DNA of 35,949 nt from Porphyromonas somerae DSM 23386 (GCF_000372405.1 NZ_AQVC01000023.1:1-35949), one strand, 5' to 3'; shown: positions 16,177 through 24,997, counted from the stretch's first letter. A program made the numbers and translations. The notes: generated from the sequence alone by a model not told the origin.

Positions 16177-17136
16177 CTACGCTTTCTCCACACGTCTCTC
16201 ATTGAAATAGAGGATATGGTGGAATAGATAAGCGAAGAGAATGGTTGCAACGAAAACCATTATTGCATATAGATAGTTGTTGAATAGTATGATGTCAATG
16301 TGATTACCGTGGAAGAGATTGATGAATATACCATGGAGTAAATAAATCTCGTAGGAAATCATCCCGAAGAACTGAAGCACACAGTTTCCGAAAGGCAGTC
16401 TGATATAACTTAATAGGGCGACAACCACCAATGGAATAAAAACATAGGTCAACAGAAGCAACAGCTCAACTTTGCTATACACAATTACCCCAACAATAAG
16501 GGTGAATAAGACCATTACAATAGGTCGACGGATAATCGGAAACAACTGATCTCTGTAAAATGCATAAAGCACTCCAGTAGGGAACGACAAGATCGTCACC
16601 CACCACTCTCGTCCAAAACTAAACCCAATAGTATAGACAAGGTAGGGAATGGCCAAGGCAAAAATAGTCAGCACCAGCACTATTGGTCTCTTACCTGCCA
16701 TACGAAGGGCAACATAAAAGCAGGTATAATAGTATAATAGTGCAAAGATAAACCACGAATTGGGCAATGGAGTATACCCTTTAAATACTAAATTCTTAAT
16801 GATATTTTGCTTCCACACCCCATAATCCAAATAGAATAGCAATAGATAAAAGAGGGTAGCGATCAACATCGGCTTCAATACCTTCCAAAATCTCTTGACA
16901 AAAAAGGTATCAAGAAACTGATTGGGGCTTCTAAGGTAGGAAACCGAAAGGCCATAGCCTGAGATAAATAAAAACAAGGCTACAGAGGTTGTAGCCACTT
17001 TATTTAGCAGGTCAAAGAGATAAAAGTTGGTCACATAGTGCAAGTGAGAGCCCACAATTATGAGGGCAAGTATCCCTTTCAATCCTTTGGATACCTCCTT
17101 CGAGAAGCTACTTTGTGCCAGTTGTTTGGTCGTCAT
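16177..17136 (-). CDS. Acyltransferase-3 family membrane protein (OafA-like)
   Basis: The 319-residue protein has about ten hydrophobic spans. It carries the family signature near the N-terminus: K20 and H31 ten residues apart (GLKGILALIIVGSHL), then LFISGYGLS. The segment GMISYEIYLLHG near the C-terminus is also typical. Acyltransferase-3 proteins O-acetylate or otherwise acylate surface sugars such as O-antigen or capsule in the inner membrane; the substrate cannot be read here. Its start overlaps the stop of the GNAT gene by 4 nt, so the two are translationally coupled. The base composition looks more A+T-rich than that of the neighbouring nth-pheS genes, which hints at later acquisition. 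Confidence 0.85.
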   Translation of the reverse strand: MTTKQLAQSSFSKEVSKGLKGILALIIVGSHLHYVTNFYLFDLLNKVATTSVALFLFISGYGLSVSYLRSPNQFLDTFFVKRFWKVLKPMLIATLFYLLLFYLDYGVWKQNIIKNLVFKGYTPLPNSWFIFALLYYYTCFYVALRMAGKRPIVLVLTIFALAIPYLVYTIGFSFGREWWVTILSFPTGVLYAFYRDQLFPIIRRPIVMVLFTLIVGVIVYSKVELLLLLTYVFIPLVVVALLSYIRLPFGNCVLQFFGMISYEIYLLHGIFINLFHGNHIDIILFNNYLYAIMVFVATILFAYLFHHILYFNERRVEKA

Positions 17137-17666
17137 TCAGATGGTACTACGTTATATACCTTTTGCTGAAGGAGCAAAATATCATCGGTATTAGGCTCCT
17201 CACCATTGGTCATTAAGTGCATTGGGAACCAATTGTCGGTGGCTCTGTAAGGGGGTTGCTCATAAGGGATTTGATCCCAAAGGTGGAAGTTGAAGCGCTT
17301 GTAGAAGTCTATCCTACGAGTAGCAATTTCATTTTCAGGCAGCTCCACCTCAAAGATCACCTTACGCGCGCCAATAAGGTCAATCATCTGAGTAAGGGCT
17401 TTGGTTCCAAGGCCTCCGCCACGGAGATTGGCATCCATCGCTAGATACTCAATATACACAGTCGCCCCAAAGTCCCAGTAAACAAACATCCCCACCACCT
17501 CCTTATCAAGGCATATTGCATACATATTGTAGCACTCATTGTGCTCCAATTGCCACTCAATACTTTCTATCTCTCTACGCTCCTCTTGAGGAAAGGCCGA
17601 AATATAAATATCAATCACCCGCTGTAGTTTACTATCATTGGGACTTACTTTTTCAAAGTTCATCAT
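17133..17666 (-). CDS. GNAT-family N-acetyltransferase
   Basis: The 177-residue protein has the GNAT fold: a helical N-terminus (VIDIYISAFPQEERRE), a central strand pair (VVGMFVYWDFGATVYIEYLAMD) and the acetyl-CoA pyrophosphate loop LRGGGLGTKAL near residues 81-91. FYKRFNFHLWD in the C-terminal half is typical. The acceptor substrate is unknown. It begins 12 nt after nth ends and overlaps the acyltransferase-3 start by 4 nt. Pairing a soluble acetyltransferase with a membrane acyltransferase could mean a shared modification pathway, but this is inference from position only. Confidence 0.85.
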   Translation of the reverse strand: MMNFEKVSPNDSKLQRVIDIYISAFPQEERREIESIEWQLEHNECYNMYAICLDKEVVGMFVYWDFGATVYIEYLAMDANLRGGGLGTKALTQMIDLIGARKVIFEVELPENEIATRRIDFYKRFNFHLWDQIPYEQPPYRATDNWFPMHLMTNGEEPNTDDILLLQQKVYNVVPSE

Positions 17667-17678
17667 AACCTTCCAAAA

Positions 17679-18335
17679 TCATTCAGATAATAGTACCCCC
17701 TTCTTAGCATAATAACGGCAAAAGGGAGCCAAACCACACTTTCCGCACTTAGGGGCACGAGCAAGGCAAGTGTACCGACCGTGCAGTATCAGCCAATGGT
17801 GCGAAATAGCTCGCTGTTCCTCAGGAATATGACGCACGAGTACCGTCTCTACCTTTAGTGGCGTATTGGCCGTCTGTGGTGCCAGTCCTATCCGCCTAGC
17901 CACGCGGTAGACATGTGTATCCACCGCGATACGAGGCTGATCAAAGAGCACACTCAGCACCACATTGGCCGTTTTCCGCCCCACCCCAGGTAGCTTCACC
18001 AGCTCCTTTGGGTCGTCGGGAATCACTCCGCCAAACTCTTCCGTAAGCATACGGGCAAGTCCAGCGAGGTGCTTCGCCTTGCTATTGGGGTAAGAGCAAG
18101 AACGGATATAGGGGAAAATATCCTCCTCCGTCGCTAGTGCCATCGCTTCTGGCGTGGGATACGCCTCAAAGAGAGCGGGGGTCACTTGATTGACCCGCTT
18201 ATCTGTACACTGAGCCGAGAGCACCACCGCCACCAACAATTCAAAAGGGGTACGGTAGTTCAGCTCCGTCTCCGCCACAGGCATATTTTTCTCAAACCAT
18301 TGGAGTACGCCCTGATACCGCTCAGCAAGTTTCAT
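17679..18335 (-). CDS. nth: Endonuclease III (DNA glycosylase/AP lyase)
   Basis: The 218-residue protein matches Nth throughout. The helix-hairpin-helix is LVKLPGVGRKTANVV, with the catalytic lysine K121 and the catalytic aspartate D139 in VDTHVYR. The [4Fe-4S] cluster ligands C190, C197, C200 and C206 are spaced C-x6-C-x2-C-x5-C as in the canonical enzyme. It removes oxidised pyrimidines and cuts the abasic site in base excision repair. Its start overlaps the pheS stop by 4 nt, so expression is coupled to pheS. Confidence 0.96.
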   Translation of the reverse strand: MKLAERYQGVLQWFEKNMPVAETELNYRTPFELLVAVVLSAQCTDKRVNQVTPALFEAYPTPEAMALATEEDIFPYIRSCSYPNSKAKHLAGLARMLTEEFGGVIPDDPKELVKLPGVGRKTANVVLSVLFDQPRIAVDTHVYRVARRIGLAPQTANTPLKVETVLVRHIPEEQRAISHHWLILHGRYTCLARAPKCGKCGLAPFCRYYAKKGVLLSE

Positions 18336-19372
18336 CGTGCACTCTCAAACTGCTCCAAGAAGCGGAGGTCATTCTCCGAGAATAGTCGTAGGTCACTCAC
18401 ACTGTACTTCAGGTTGGCGATACGCTCCAGCCCCATACCGAGTGCGTAGCCCGAGTACTTGGTGCTATCAATGCCACACGACTCTAGAACGGCACTATCC
18501 ACCATCCCACAGCCTAGGATCTCTACCCAGCCAGAGCCTTTACAGAGGTTACACCCTTTGCCACCACAGATATTACATGAGATATCCATCTCGGCACTAG
18601 GCTCGGTAAAGGGGAAGTAGCTAGGACGCAAACGGATCTTGGTCTCCTCGCCAAACATCTCTCTAGCAAAGTGCATCAGCACCTGGCGGAGGTCGGCAAA
18701 GCTCACCTTCTCTGCCACATATAGGGCCTCAATCTGGTGGAAGAAGCAGTGAGCTCGAGCAGAGATCGCCTCATTGCGATAAACTCTTCCAGGGCAGATG
18801 ATACGGATAGGAGGCTCGGTCTGCTCCATCACACGGCTCTGCACCGACGAGGTGTGCGTCCTGAGCAAAATCTCAGGGTGGTGAGAGATAAAAAAGGTAT
18901 CCTGCATATCCCTAGCTGGGTGATCCTCAGGGAAGTTGAGGCTCTCAAACACGTGCCAATCATCCTCTATCTCTGGTCCCTCAGCCACATTAAAGCCCAA
19001 GCGACTAAAGATATCAATAATCTGCTCCTTCACTAGGCTCAGAGGGTGGCGTGTACCGAGTGGCAAGGGGTAGGCAGTACGCGAGAGGTCTATACTCTGT
19101 AGCTCCTCGCTATGCTTAGAGGCCTCTATCTCGGCCTTAAATTCCTCAATCTGGCTAGTCACCTTGGTCTTCAGCTCATTAAGCGCCTTGCCTATCTCCC
19201 GCTTCTCCTCAGCAGGTACGCTCTTGAAGTCGGCCATCAACTGATTGATCAGCCCCTTCTTGCTCAGATACTTGAGGCGGAGTGCCTCCAGCTCCTCTTC
19301 TGTCTTAGGAGCCACCAACTGCTTTACCTCCTCCAGGAGGTTCTGAATCTTATCCTTCATATCTTTATTCAT
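18332..19372 (-). CDS. pheS: Phenylalanyl-tRNA synthetase alpha subunit
   Basis: The 346-residue protein has an N-terminal coiled coil (about 1-90) that binds tRNA. The class II catalytic core follows, with motif 2 (GRVYRNEAISARAHCFFHQIEALYV) and motif 3 (GYALGMGLERIANLKY). A short cysteine-rich insertion, CNICGGKGCNLCKGSGW, resembles the zinc-ribbon-like segment found in many bacterial PheS proteins. It charges tRNA-Phe together with PheT, whose gene is not in this window. The start is MNKDMKDK, with a second Met four codons later. The first overlaps the upstream membrane-protein gene by 8 nt. Confidence 0.96.
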   Translation of the reverse strand: MNKDMKDKIQNLLEEVKQLVAPKTEEELEALRLKYLSKKGLINQLMADFKSVPAEEKREIGKALNELKTKVTSQIEEFKAEIEASKHSEELQSIDLSRTAYPLPLGTRHPLSLVKEQIIDIFSRLGFNVAEGPEIEDDWHVFESLNFPEDHPARDMQDTFFISHHPEILLRTHTSSVQSRVMEQTEPPIRIICPGRVYRNEAISARAHCFFHQIEALYVAEKVSFADLRQVLMHFAREMFGEETKIRLRPSYFPFTEPSAEMDISCNICGGKGCNLCKGSGWVEILGCGMVDSAVLESCGIDSTKYSGYALGMGLERIANLKYSVSDLRLFSENDLRFLEQFESAR

Positions 19373-20363
19373 TTACTATATTTCTATTTCTATTCACCAC
19401 TGGCAATAGTGCCATGGATAGCAAGCCTACGAATCCCGTCCATAGGATCGCCTGGCAAGTGTGTACTATCAGTGCAAAGCTCTGTGCATCGGCACTCTCC
19501 ACGCCATAAGCCATCAGCGTATATATCACCATAAAGTGCCAGCCACCCATGCCCCCTTGCGTAGGGACCAACACCCCCACACTCGCCATCACAAAGCTCA
19601 GCAAACCAGCAGAAAAACCTAGCCCTTGGGTAAAGCTAAAAGCCCAAAAGCAGATATAAAACTGCAAGAAGTAGCCGGCCCAAATCCCCACAGTGTAGAG
19701 ATAAAAGAGTCCCTTATGCGACATCGTCTGTAGCGTTCGCAACCCCTCTATCACGTTTTTGACCAAATGGCGACCTCGCTCACTCCGCTTTACCCACAGC
19801 ACAAGAGCCACCAGCGAGCCAATCAAAATTGCTATCACCAGATAGAACCAAGGCGAGGTGATGACTTTCCCCCACCACGCAACGATCCTGGGGTTGGCAG
19901 TTATGAACTCACTAAAGAAAGGAGCGTTGACCAACAATCCTAGTAGCACCAATACCACCAAAACAATCACATCAAAGATGCGATCCACAAAGAGGGTCCC
20001 TAAGAGTCGGCCAAAGCCGATCCCTGAGTAGTGCGACATGGTAGCCACTCTCCAAACTTCCCCCACACGTGGCAGGGCCAAGCTGACGCCATAATTGCCA
20101 TGAGTGGTGAGAATCGAATTGATACAGCTCACCTCGGGATCGAGTGTGCGATTGAGGAGCTGCCAGCGCAACCCCCTAATGGTATTGCCTAATGTGCCGA
20201 AGAGACAGCCAAGAAAGATGACACCAAAACGGGCATCACTCTTCAGTGTTGAGAGCAATGCTTGCATATCCATATGGCGATAAAGAAGCCATAGGATCAG
20301 TAGTCCGAAAGCTAGTGGCAGGACTACTTTGAGTATTCGCTTAAGTCTCCTATTCATCTTCAA
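19365..20363 (-). CDS. Lysylphosphatidylglycerol-synthase-type transmembrane (flippase domain) protein
   Basis: The 332-residue protein has about eight membrane spans. It shows the family pattern of the AglD/MprF flippase domain (UPF0104): a long N-terminal hydrophobic pair, RGLRWQLLNR in the first loop, LPRVGEVWRV, and a C-terminal VPTQGGMGGWH segment. There is no aminoacyl-transferase domain, so it is a stand-alone membrane domain likely to move or handle a lipid or lipid-linked compound. It is the first gene of the minus-strand cluster with pheS, nth, GNAT and acyltransferase. The start is MKMNRR at 20363, with an alternative Met two codons later. Confidence 0.8.
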   Translation of the reverse strand: MKMNRRLKRILKVVLPLAFGLLILWLLYRHMDMQALLSTLKSDARFGVIFLGCLFGTLGNTIRGLRWQLLNRTLDPEVSCINSILTTHGNYGVSLALPRVGEVWRVATMSHYSGIGFGRLLGTLFVDRIFDVIVLVVLVLLGLLVNAPFFSEFITANPRIVAWWGKVITSPWFYLVIAILIGSLVALVLWVKRSERGRHLVKNVIEGLRTLQTMSHKGLFYLYTVGIWAGYFLQFYICFWAFSFTQGLGFSAGLLSFVMASVGVLVPTQGGMGGWHFMVIYTLMAYGVESADAQSFALIVHTCQAILWTGFVGLLSMALLPVVNRNRNIVNE

Positions 20364-20389
20364 TGCCTCATCTCCTCATCTGTTTTTGG

Positions 20390-20397
20390 TATCTTTG
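20390..20397 (+). promoter_or_regulatory. -7 box of the rsmA operon
   Basis: TATCTTTG is a perfect TAnnTTTG match preceded by TTTTTGG, as at rnr. It implies a leader of about 60 nt before the rsmA ATG at 20463. Confidence 0.6.
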
Positions 20398-20421
20398 CAC
20401 AAATAGGTAGATACGACTTGG

Positions 20422-20429
20422 CAAAGTTA
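20422..20429 (-). promoter_or_regulatory. Possible -7 box of the minus-strand pheS cluster
   Basis: CAAAGTTA on + reads TAACTTTG on the minus strand and fits TAnnTTTG, about 60 nt upstream of the membrane-protein start at 20363. No -33 TTG is seen at the right distance. It would face the rsmA promoter in a 99-bp divergent region. Confidence 0.4.
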
Positions 20430-20462
20430 CCATTTCTACCTCAATAAATAGAATATTCAGAG

Positions 20463-21242
20463 ATGCAAAAGGTACGGGCTAAGAAATCATTGGGTCAGCA
20501 CTTCCTCCACAATCTTGAGATTGCGGAGCGAATTGCCGATACCCTTGTGCAGTACAATCTGCCCATATTAGAGGTAGGTCCAGGGATGGGAGTGCTCACT
20601 CAGTACCTCACCACCAAGTACCCAGCCACTAAGGTGGTAGAGATTGATACCGAGTCAATCGCCTACCTACGTGTAGCCTTTCCCTCACTCATCCCCCATA
20701 TCATTGAGGCCGACTTCCTCACTCTACCCCTTGATACGGTCTATGATGGTGCCCCCTTTCTGCTCATTGGTAACTACCCCTACAACATTAGCAGCCAGAT
20801 CTTCTTCCACATGCTTGAATACAGAGAGCTCATCCCAGCGGCAGCGGGGATGCTCCAAAAGGAGGTGGCAGCCCGGCTAGCCAGTGGACCGGGGAGCAAG
20901 GAGTACGGCATTCTGAGTGTCCTACTACAAGCATGGTACGATATAGAGTACCTATTTAGCGTTGCCCCAGGTAATTTCAACCCACCTCCCAAGGTACAGA
21001 GTGGGGTAATCCGAATGACCCGCAACCAGCGTACCGAGCTAGGGTGCGACGAGAGATTATTCAAGCAGGTGGTGAAAACGGTATTTAACCAGCGACGTAA
21101 GATGCTACGCAATTCACTCAAACCCCTACTCACTGAGCAGCAACTGCCCGAATCGCACCCTCTTCTCCAGAAGAGACCCGAACAACTAGCGGTAGATGAC
21201 TTCATCACCCTCACCAATGATATAGCACAACTACTCCAATGA
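20463..21242 (+). CDS. rsmA: 16S rRNA (adenine1518/1519-N6,N6)-dimethyltransferase
   Basis: The 259-residue protein (RsmA/KsgA) has the signature start AKKSLGQHFL, the SAM-binding motif EVGPGMG (residues 37-43), the acidic VEIDTESIAYL loop and a catalytic motif NYPYN (104-108) in place of the commoner NLPYN. The C-terminal domain FNQRRKMLRNSLKPLL is also typical. It dimethylates two adenines in the last helix of 16S rRNA late in 30S assembly. It leads an operon with mgtE, whose start overlaps its stop by 4 nt. Confidence 0.96.
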   Translation: MQKVRAKKSLGQHFLHNLEIAERIADTLVQYNLPILEVGPGMGVLTQYLTTKYPATKVVEIDTESIAYLRVAFPSLIPHIIEADFLTLPLDTVYDGAPFLLIGNYPYNISSQIFFHMLEYRELIPAAAGMLQKEVAARLASGPGSKEYGILSVLLQAWYDIEYLFSVAPGNFNPPPKVQSGVIRMTRNQRTELGCDERLFKQVVKTVFNQRRKMLRNSLKPLLTEQQLPESHPLLQKRPEQLAVDDFITLTNDIAQLLQ

Positions 21243-22603
21243 TAGAGATGGATAAGAAAGAGGAGCAGCAAATCCTCGACCTCATAGCCAATAGAGACGA
21301 GCAGCAGTTAAAAGATCTGGTAACTCAGATGTACCCTGCAGATATTGCAGAGCTACTTGAGGAGCTACCGGCAGAGGATACCCTATTCCTTTACCGACAG
21401 CTTCCAGGGTCTCTTGCTGCTGATGCACTGATGGAGATGGATGAGGATGAGCGAAAAGAGGTGCTCAACCTCCTCTCCGATGAGGAGATCGCCGATACCT
21501 TCGTCACCCACATGGACACCGACGATGCGGCCGACTTACTTCAGGAGCTAGACGAAGATAAGCAGGAAGCGATTCTCTCGCACGTTGATGATATAGAGCA
21601 GGCGGGTGAGATTATCGACCTACTCCGCTACGAGCACGATACCGCCGGTGGTATCATGCGTAAGGAGATGATGGTGGTCAATGAAAATTGGTCTATGCCT
21701 CAGTGCATGGAGGAGCTCCGCAAGCAAGCCTCGGAGATGGACGAGGTCTACTACATCTATGTAGTGGATGATGAGGAGCGGCTACAAGGCATCCTCCCTA
21801 TCAAGAAGGTACTTACTAGCCCCAATGTCTCCAAGATTAAGCACATCATCGTGCACGACCCTGTGATGCTACACGAAAACGACACTACCGAAGAGGTGGT
21901 TCACGCCTTTGAGCGGTACGACCTAGTGGCGATTCCCGTAGTTGATAGCATCGGTCGCTTGGTGGGAGTGATTACCGTGGACGACGTAGTCGATGAGATG
22001 CGCGACTTGCATGAAAAGGATTACCAATTGGCATCAGGTCTTTCGCAAGACGTAGAGAGCTCCGATACCGTTACCCGACAGATAGGGGCCCGCCTCCCTT
22101 GGCTAATGCTTGGCATGGTCGGTGGAGTGCTGAATAGTATGATCCTCGGCAATTACGATGCCGTCTTTGCCTCCGTGCCCGCCGTCTCTCTCTTTATTCC
22201 ACTAATGGGTGGTACGGGAGGTAACGTGGGGATGCAGTCCTCCGCTATCATCGTGCAGGACCTTGCCGCAGGGTCACTCAAGACGGAAAGGATCGGCAAA
22301 CTTCTCTCCAAGGAGCTCGCTATCGCAATTATGAATGGTGGCATCCTCAGCTTTATCCTCTTCATCTACAATTACTTCTTCTTGAAGAATATTGTGGTGA
22401 TGGCCTCCGTCTCTATCAGTATCTTTGTGGTGGTGCTTTTCGCCAATCTCTTTGGCACGGTAGTCCCTCTCGGGCTTAATAAACTCAAGATGGACCCTGC
22501 CCGTGCGACTGGCCCTTTCATCACGATTATGAACGACCTGATCGGTATGTTTATTTATATGAATATCACCAACGCCCTATTCTCCTACTTTGGAGGTATG
22601 TAA
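21239..22603 (+). CDS. mgtE: MgtE-family magnesium transporter
   Basis: The 454-residue protein follows the MgtE order. An acidic N-terminal superhelical domain (PADIAELLEELPAEDTLFLYRQL) runs to about residue 130. Two CBS domains follow (about 135-260, MRKEMMVV and VHDPVMLHENDTTEEVVHAF). Five membrane spans from about 280 to the end include PLMGGTGGNVGMQSS and the DLIGMFIY exit. The cytosolic part senses Mg2+ and closes the pore when Mg2+ is plentiful. The start is either MIEMDKK at 21239, overlapping rsmA by 4 nt, or the second Met at 21248. The next gene begins directly after its stop. No riboswitch is possible here because there is no leader. Confidence 0.95.
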   Translation: MIEMDKKEEQQILDLIANRDEQQLKDLVTQMYPADIAELLEELPAEDTLFLYRQLPGSLAADALMEMDEDERKEVLNLLSDEEIADTFVTHMDTDDAADLLQELDEDKQEAILSHVDDIEQAGEIIDLLRYEHDTAGGIMRKEMMVVNENWSMPQCMEELRKQASEMDEVYYIYVVDDEERLQGILPIKKVLTSPNVSKIKHIIVHDPVMLHENDTTEEVVHAFERYDLVAIPVVDSIGRLVGVITVDDVVDEMRDLHEKDYQLASGLSQDVESSDTVTRQIGARLPWLMLGMVGGVLNSMILGNYDAVFASVPAVSLFIPLMGGTGGNVGMQSSAIIVQDLAAGSLKTERIGKLLSKELAIAIMNGGILSFILFIYNYFFLKNIVVMASVSISIFVVVLFANLFGTVVPLGLNKLKMDPARATGPFITIMNDLIGMFIYMNITNALFSYFGGM

Positions 22604-24133
22604 ATGAAGCGACTATATCTACTCCTACTGCTCCTACCATTACTCCTCGTAGGGTGTAAAACACAGAAAGCACTCTCCAATAAAGAATATACCCAGCAGG
22701 CCAATAGCCAGGTCTACCAACCTCAGAAGCGACAGTTTAGAGGTGCTTGGATCCCTAATGCATGGCGAGGTGAGTTCCAAGGAAAAAGCACTCAATACAT
22801 ACAGGCAAAGCTGATAGAGCGGCTCAACCTCCTACAGCAGTTAGGAGCCAATGCCGTTATTTTCCAAGTGCGGTCGGAGGCCGATGCGTGGTTTTATAGC
22901 CCCTACGAGCCCTGGAGCCGTACCCTCACAGGCCAACAAGGCATAGCCCCACAGCCACTTTGGGATCCCCTCGCCTTTATGGTGGCGGAGTGCCACAAGC
23001 GGGGAATGGAGCTACACGCCTGGATCAATCCCTACCGAGCTGCCACCAACATCAGTAATACCCTAGCCCCTCAGCACCCCTACTACCGACACCCAGAGTG
23101 GTTTTTCCGCTACGGCCAACAGCTCTTTTTCAATCCCGCTCTTCCCGAGGTGATTCACTACCTCTCGCAAGTGGTCGATGACCTTGTAGAGCGGTACGAT
23201 ATTGATGCCATCCACCTCGACGACTACTTCTACCCCTACCCCATTGCTGGCGAAGTGCTCCCCGATAGAGCCGACTTCGAGCGAAACCCACGAGGCTTCA
23301 AAGCGATTGAGGAGTGGCGACGCGATAATGTCAATCAGCTCATACAAGAGCTACACCGAACCATAAAAGCCCGCAAGCCATATGTCCGCCTAGGCATCAG
23401 CCCCTTTGGCATCTACCGTAACCAAAGGAGCCACCCCTCCGGCAGCACGACCTTTGGACTACAGAATTACGACGACCTCTATGCCGATATCCTACTATGG
23501 GACGCCATGGGTTGGGTCGATTACATTGTGCCACAAATCTACTGGGAGATCGGGCACAAGGCGGCCGAATATACTGAGCTGGCACGCTGGTGGAGCCAAA
23601 AGATACACCTCGCACACTACTATATCGGGCAAGATGTGAAGCGAAGCCTTGATGCCAACGACCTACACGCCAAGCTCAACATCTCCGCACAGACGGCCCA
23701 AGGAGATATCCTTTGGCCGGCCGACCAATTATTCACCAATTACAAGGGAATCAATAAGCAGCTGCTCAATACCTATTGGAAGCCCATAGCCCTCATACCA
23801 CCCACCCCTTATCCTGCCGACCTTAGGCCATTCGACGAACCAGAGCGAGACACCTCCCTCATCAAGCAGCAAGGGCTCACCACTCTCTATTGGGAGCCTG
23901 ATATGCCCTACCCCGCAGGCCTAGAGACCAAGTACTTTGTAGTCTATATGCACCCACGTGGCGAGAAACTACAGAAGGCGATCAGTGGCGAGCACCTACT
24001 CGCTATCACCCAAGAACCCTTCTTTCAACTCCCCCACATCAACGGTCGACACAAAGTTGCCTTCACCATCACCCGCATCAATCGGTACAATCACGAGATC
24101 CTCATCGCCCACGGCATCAAAGCCAAAATCTAA
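22604..24133 (+). CDS. Lipoprotein with a GHL10 (DUF187/YngK-like) glycoside-hydrolase-like domain
   Basis: The 509-residue product starts immediately after the mgtE stop with a classical lipoprotein signal (MKRLYLLLLLLPLLLVGC, C18). The body is a GHL10-type TIM barrel. Its family segments are FRGAWIPNAW near residue 46, LGANAVIFQVRSEADAWF, GMELHAWINPYRA, DAIHLDDYFYPYP with a pair of aspartates in the likely active site, LGISPFGIYRN and DYIVPQIYW. A C-terminal region of about 100 residues looks like a fibronectin-type sandwich. It is probably a surface or periplasmic glycosidase acting on peptidoglycan or another glycan; the substrate is unknown. It converges with the HAD gene. Confidence 0.88.
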   Translation: MKRLYLLLLLLPLLLVGCKTQKALSNKEYTQQANSQVYQPQKRQFRGAWIPNAWRGEFQGKSTQYIQAKLIERLNLLQQLGANAVIFQVRSEADAWFYSPYEPWSRTLTGQQGIAPQPLWDPLAFMVAECHKRGMELHAWINPYRAATNISNTLAPQHPYYRHPEWFFRYGQQLFFNPALPEVIHYLSQVVDDLVERYDIDAIHLDDYFYPYPIAGEVLPDRADFERNPRGFKAIEEWRRDNVNQLIQELHRTIKARKPYVRLGISPFGIYRNQRSHPSGSTTFGLQNYDDLYADILLWDAMGWVDYIVPQIYWEIGHKAAEYTELARWWSQKIHLAHYYIGQDVKRSLDANDLHAKLNISAQTAQGDILWPADQLFTNYKGINKQLLNTYWKPIALIPPTPYPADLRPFDEPERDTSLIKQQGLTTLYWEPDMPYPAGLETKYFVVYMHPRGEKLQKAISGEHLLAITQEPFFQLPHINGRHKVAFTITRINRYNHEILIAHGIKAKI

Positions 24134-24203
24134 CTAGGCAGCCATAGGTGCACCCATCTCTAACACATTAAGTCAATTCAGCAATTATTTGTGTGTAAAG
24201 AGA

Positions 24204-24692
24204 TTACTTGAAGAGCTTGGAGAAGAGGCCACCACGCTTGGGTCGAGAGCCGTGCTGGTATCGCTCCATCATCTCACGGTGAGTGTCGTCAATCTGAGCG
24301 GTAAATTGTGGGGTCATAGGGGTTTTGAAAGGAGTTTGCTCACGAATCATCTGGAGCATACTTGGCCAGTCGGGCAGCCCTCCGATGGAGCGGTCGTCGA
24401 TAAATATATCGGCCTTCAGTTTGCGTGAGAAGTGGCGATCCTCGAGTGTCTCCTCGGGGAAGTTGCTATTGACCGAATAAAAGACCAACCCTCGCTCTTC
24501 GCACCATGCCAGCGCCTCCTCTAGGAGTTCTCGCTCACGGACAGTCCATAGGATCAGCCGATGCCCCTCTCTCAGGAGCTCCTTGAGTGCCTCTACAGCA
24601 CCGGGTATCTCAGTGCCGATCTTTGGGTATTCATGCGTCACAATGGTGCCGTCAAAGTCTACGGCGATGGTATATCTGCGGTTGGTCTTCAT
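24204..24692 (-). CDS. Small HAD-superfamily hydrolase
   Basis: From the ATG at 24692 the protein has 162 residues. The HAD motifs are DFDGTIV (D12 nucleophile, D14 acid/base), motif II in LILWTVRE and the acidic motif DIFIDDRSIGG. There is almost no cap, as in the small Bacteroides hydrolases of this type. The substrate is unknown. The C-terminal 15 residues are basic (RPKRGGLFSKLFK). An upstream in-frame ATG at 24743 would add 17 residues, but the promoter -7 box at 24719-24726 lies inside that extension, so I prefer 24692. It is convergent with the GHL10 gene, 70 nt away. Confidence 0.82.
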   Translation of the reverse strand: MKTNRRYTIAVDFDGTIVTHEYPKIGTEIPGAVEALKELLREGHRLILWTVRERELLEEALAWCEERGLVFYSVNSNFPEETLEDRHFSRKLKADIFIDDRSIGGLPDWPSMLQMIREQTPFKTPMTPQFTAQIDDTHREMMERYQHGSRPKRGGLFSKLFK

Positions 24693-24718
24693 ATCTCTAT
24701 TATTGCCTCTAACGCCGA

Positions 24719-24726
24719 CAAAGATA
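24719..24726 (-). promoter_or_regulatory. -7 box of the HAD hydrolase gene
   Basis: CAAAGATA on + reads TATCTTTG on the minus strand, a perfect -7 box 26 nt upstream of the ATG at 24692. It decides the start, because a longer frame from 24743 would begin upstream of the transcript. Confidence 0.6.
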
Positions 24727-24836
24727 CCCAATTCTCCCGACACAATTTATCTTGGCTCTACTCAGATTTGGCAGGTCAAACCCATTGGAGAATTAAGAGA
24801 ATTCCACCAACCAATAATCGAGTGGCGAGGAGAGGA

Positions 24837-24930
24837 AAAGTTTAGTTGCAACTAAGCCATCGGCGAGATGCAACTAAACAAACGGCGAGTTGCAACTAAG
24901 CAATCGGTTAGTTGCAACTAAACTTTCGCC
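24837..24930. repeat. Four-unit 22-bp palindromic array, family 1, copy C
   Basis: Four contiguous 22-bp units start at 24843, 24865, 24887 and 24909. Each is a TAGTTGCAACTA- or GAGATGCAACTA-type core plus a 10-bp linker. Perfect 19-bp outer arms (24837-24855 and 24908-24926) make the whole array palindromic. It sits in the 479-bp divergent region between the HAD gene and the pseudouridine synthase gene. Confidence 0.85.
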
Positions 24931-24997
24931 CTTATAAAGCATTAGCATTCAATCTGTTACAAAACCACTTTTGACACCCTATATAACCTCCTATTTT

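Noticed and set aside
18552-18610. Cysteine-rich insertion in PheS as a sign of fusion or transfer
   Set aside because: Similar CxxCGGxGCxxCKGxGW segments occur in many bacterial PheS proteins, so it is not unusual.
21239-21260. Magnesium riboswitch before mgtE
   Set aside because: mgtE overlaps the rsmA stop, so there is no leader to hold one.
24693-24743. 17-residue N-terminal extension of the HAD hydrolase
   Set aside because: A perfect TATCTTTG box lies within it, so the transcript would begin after the upstream ATG; the family normally starts just before DFDGT.
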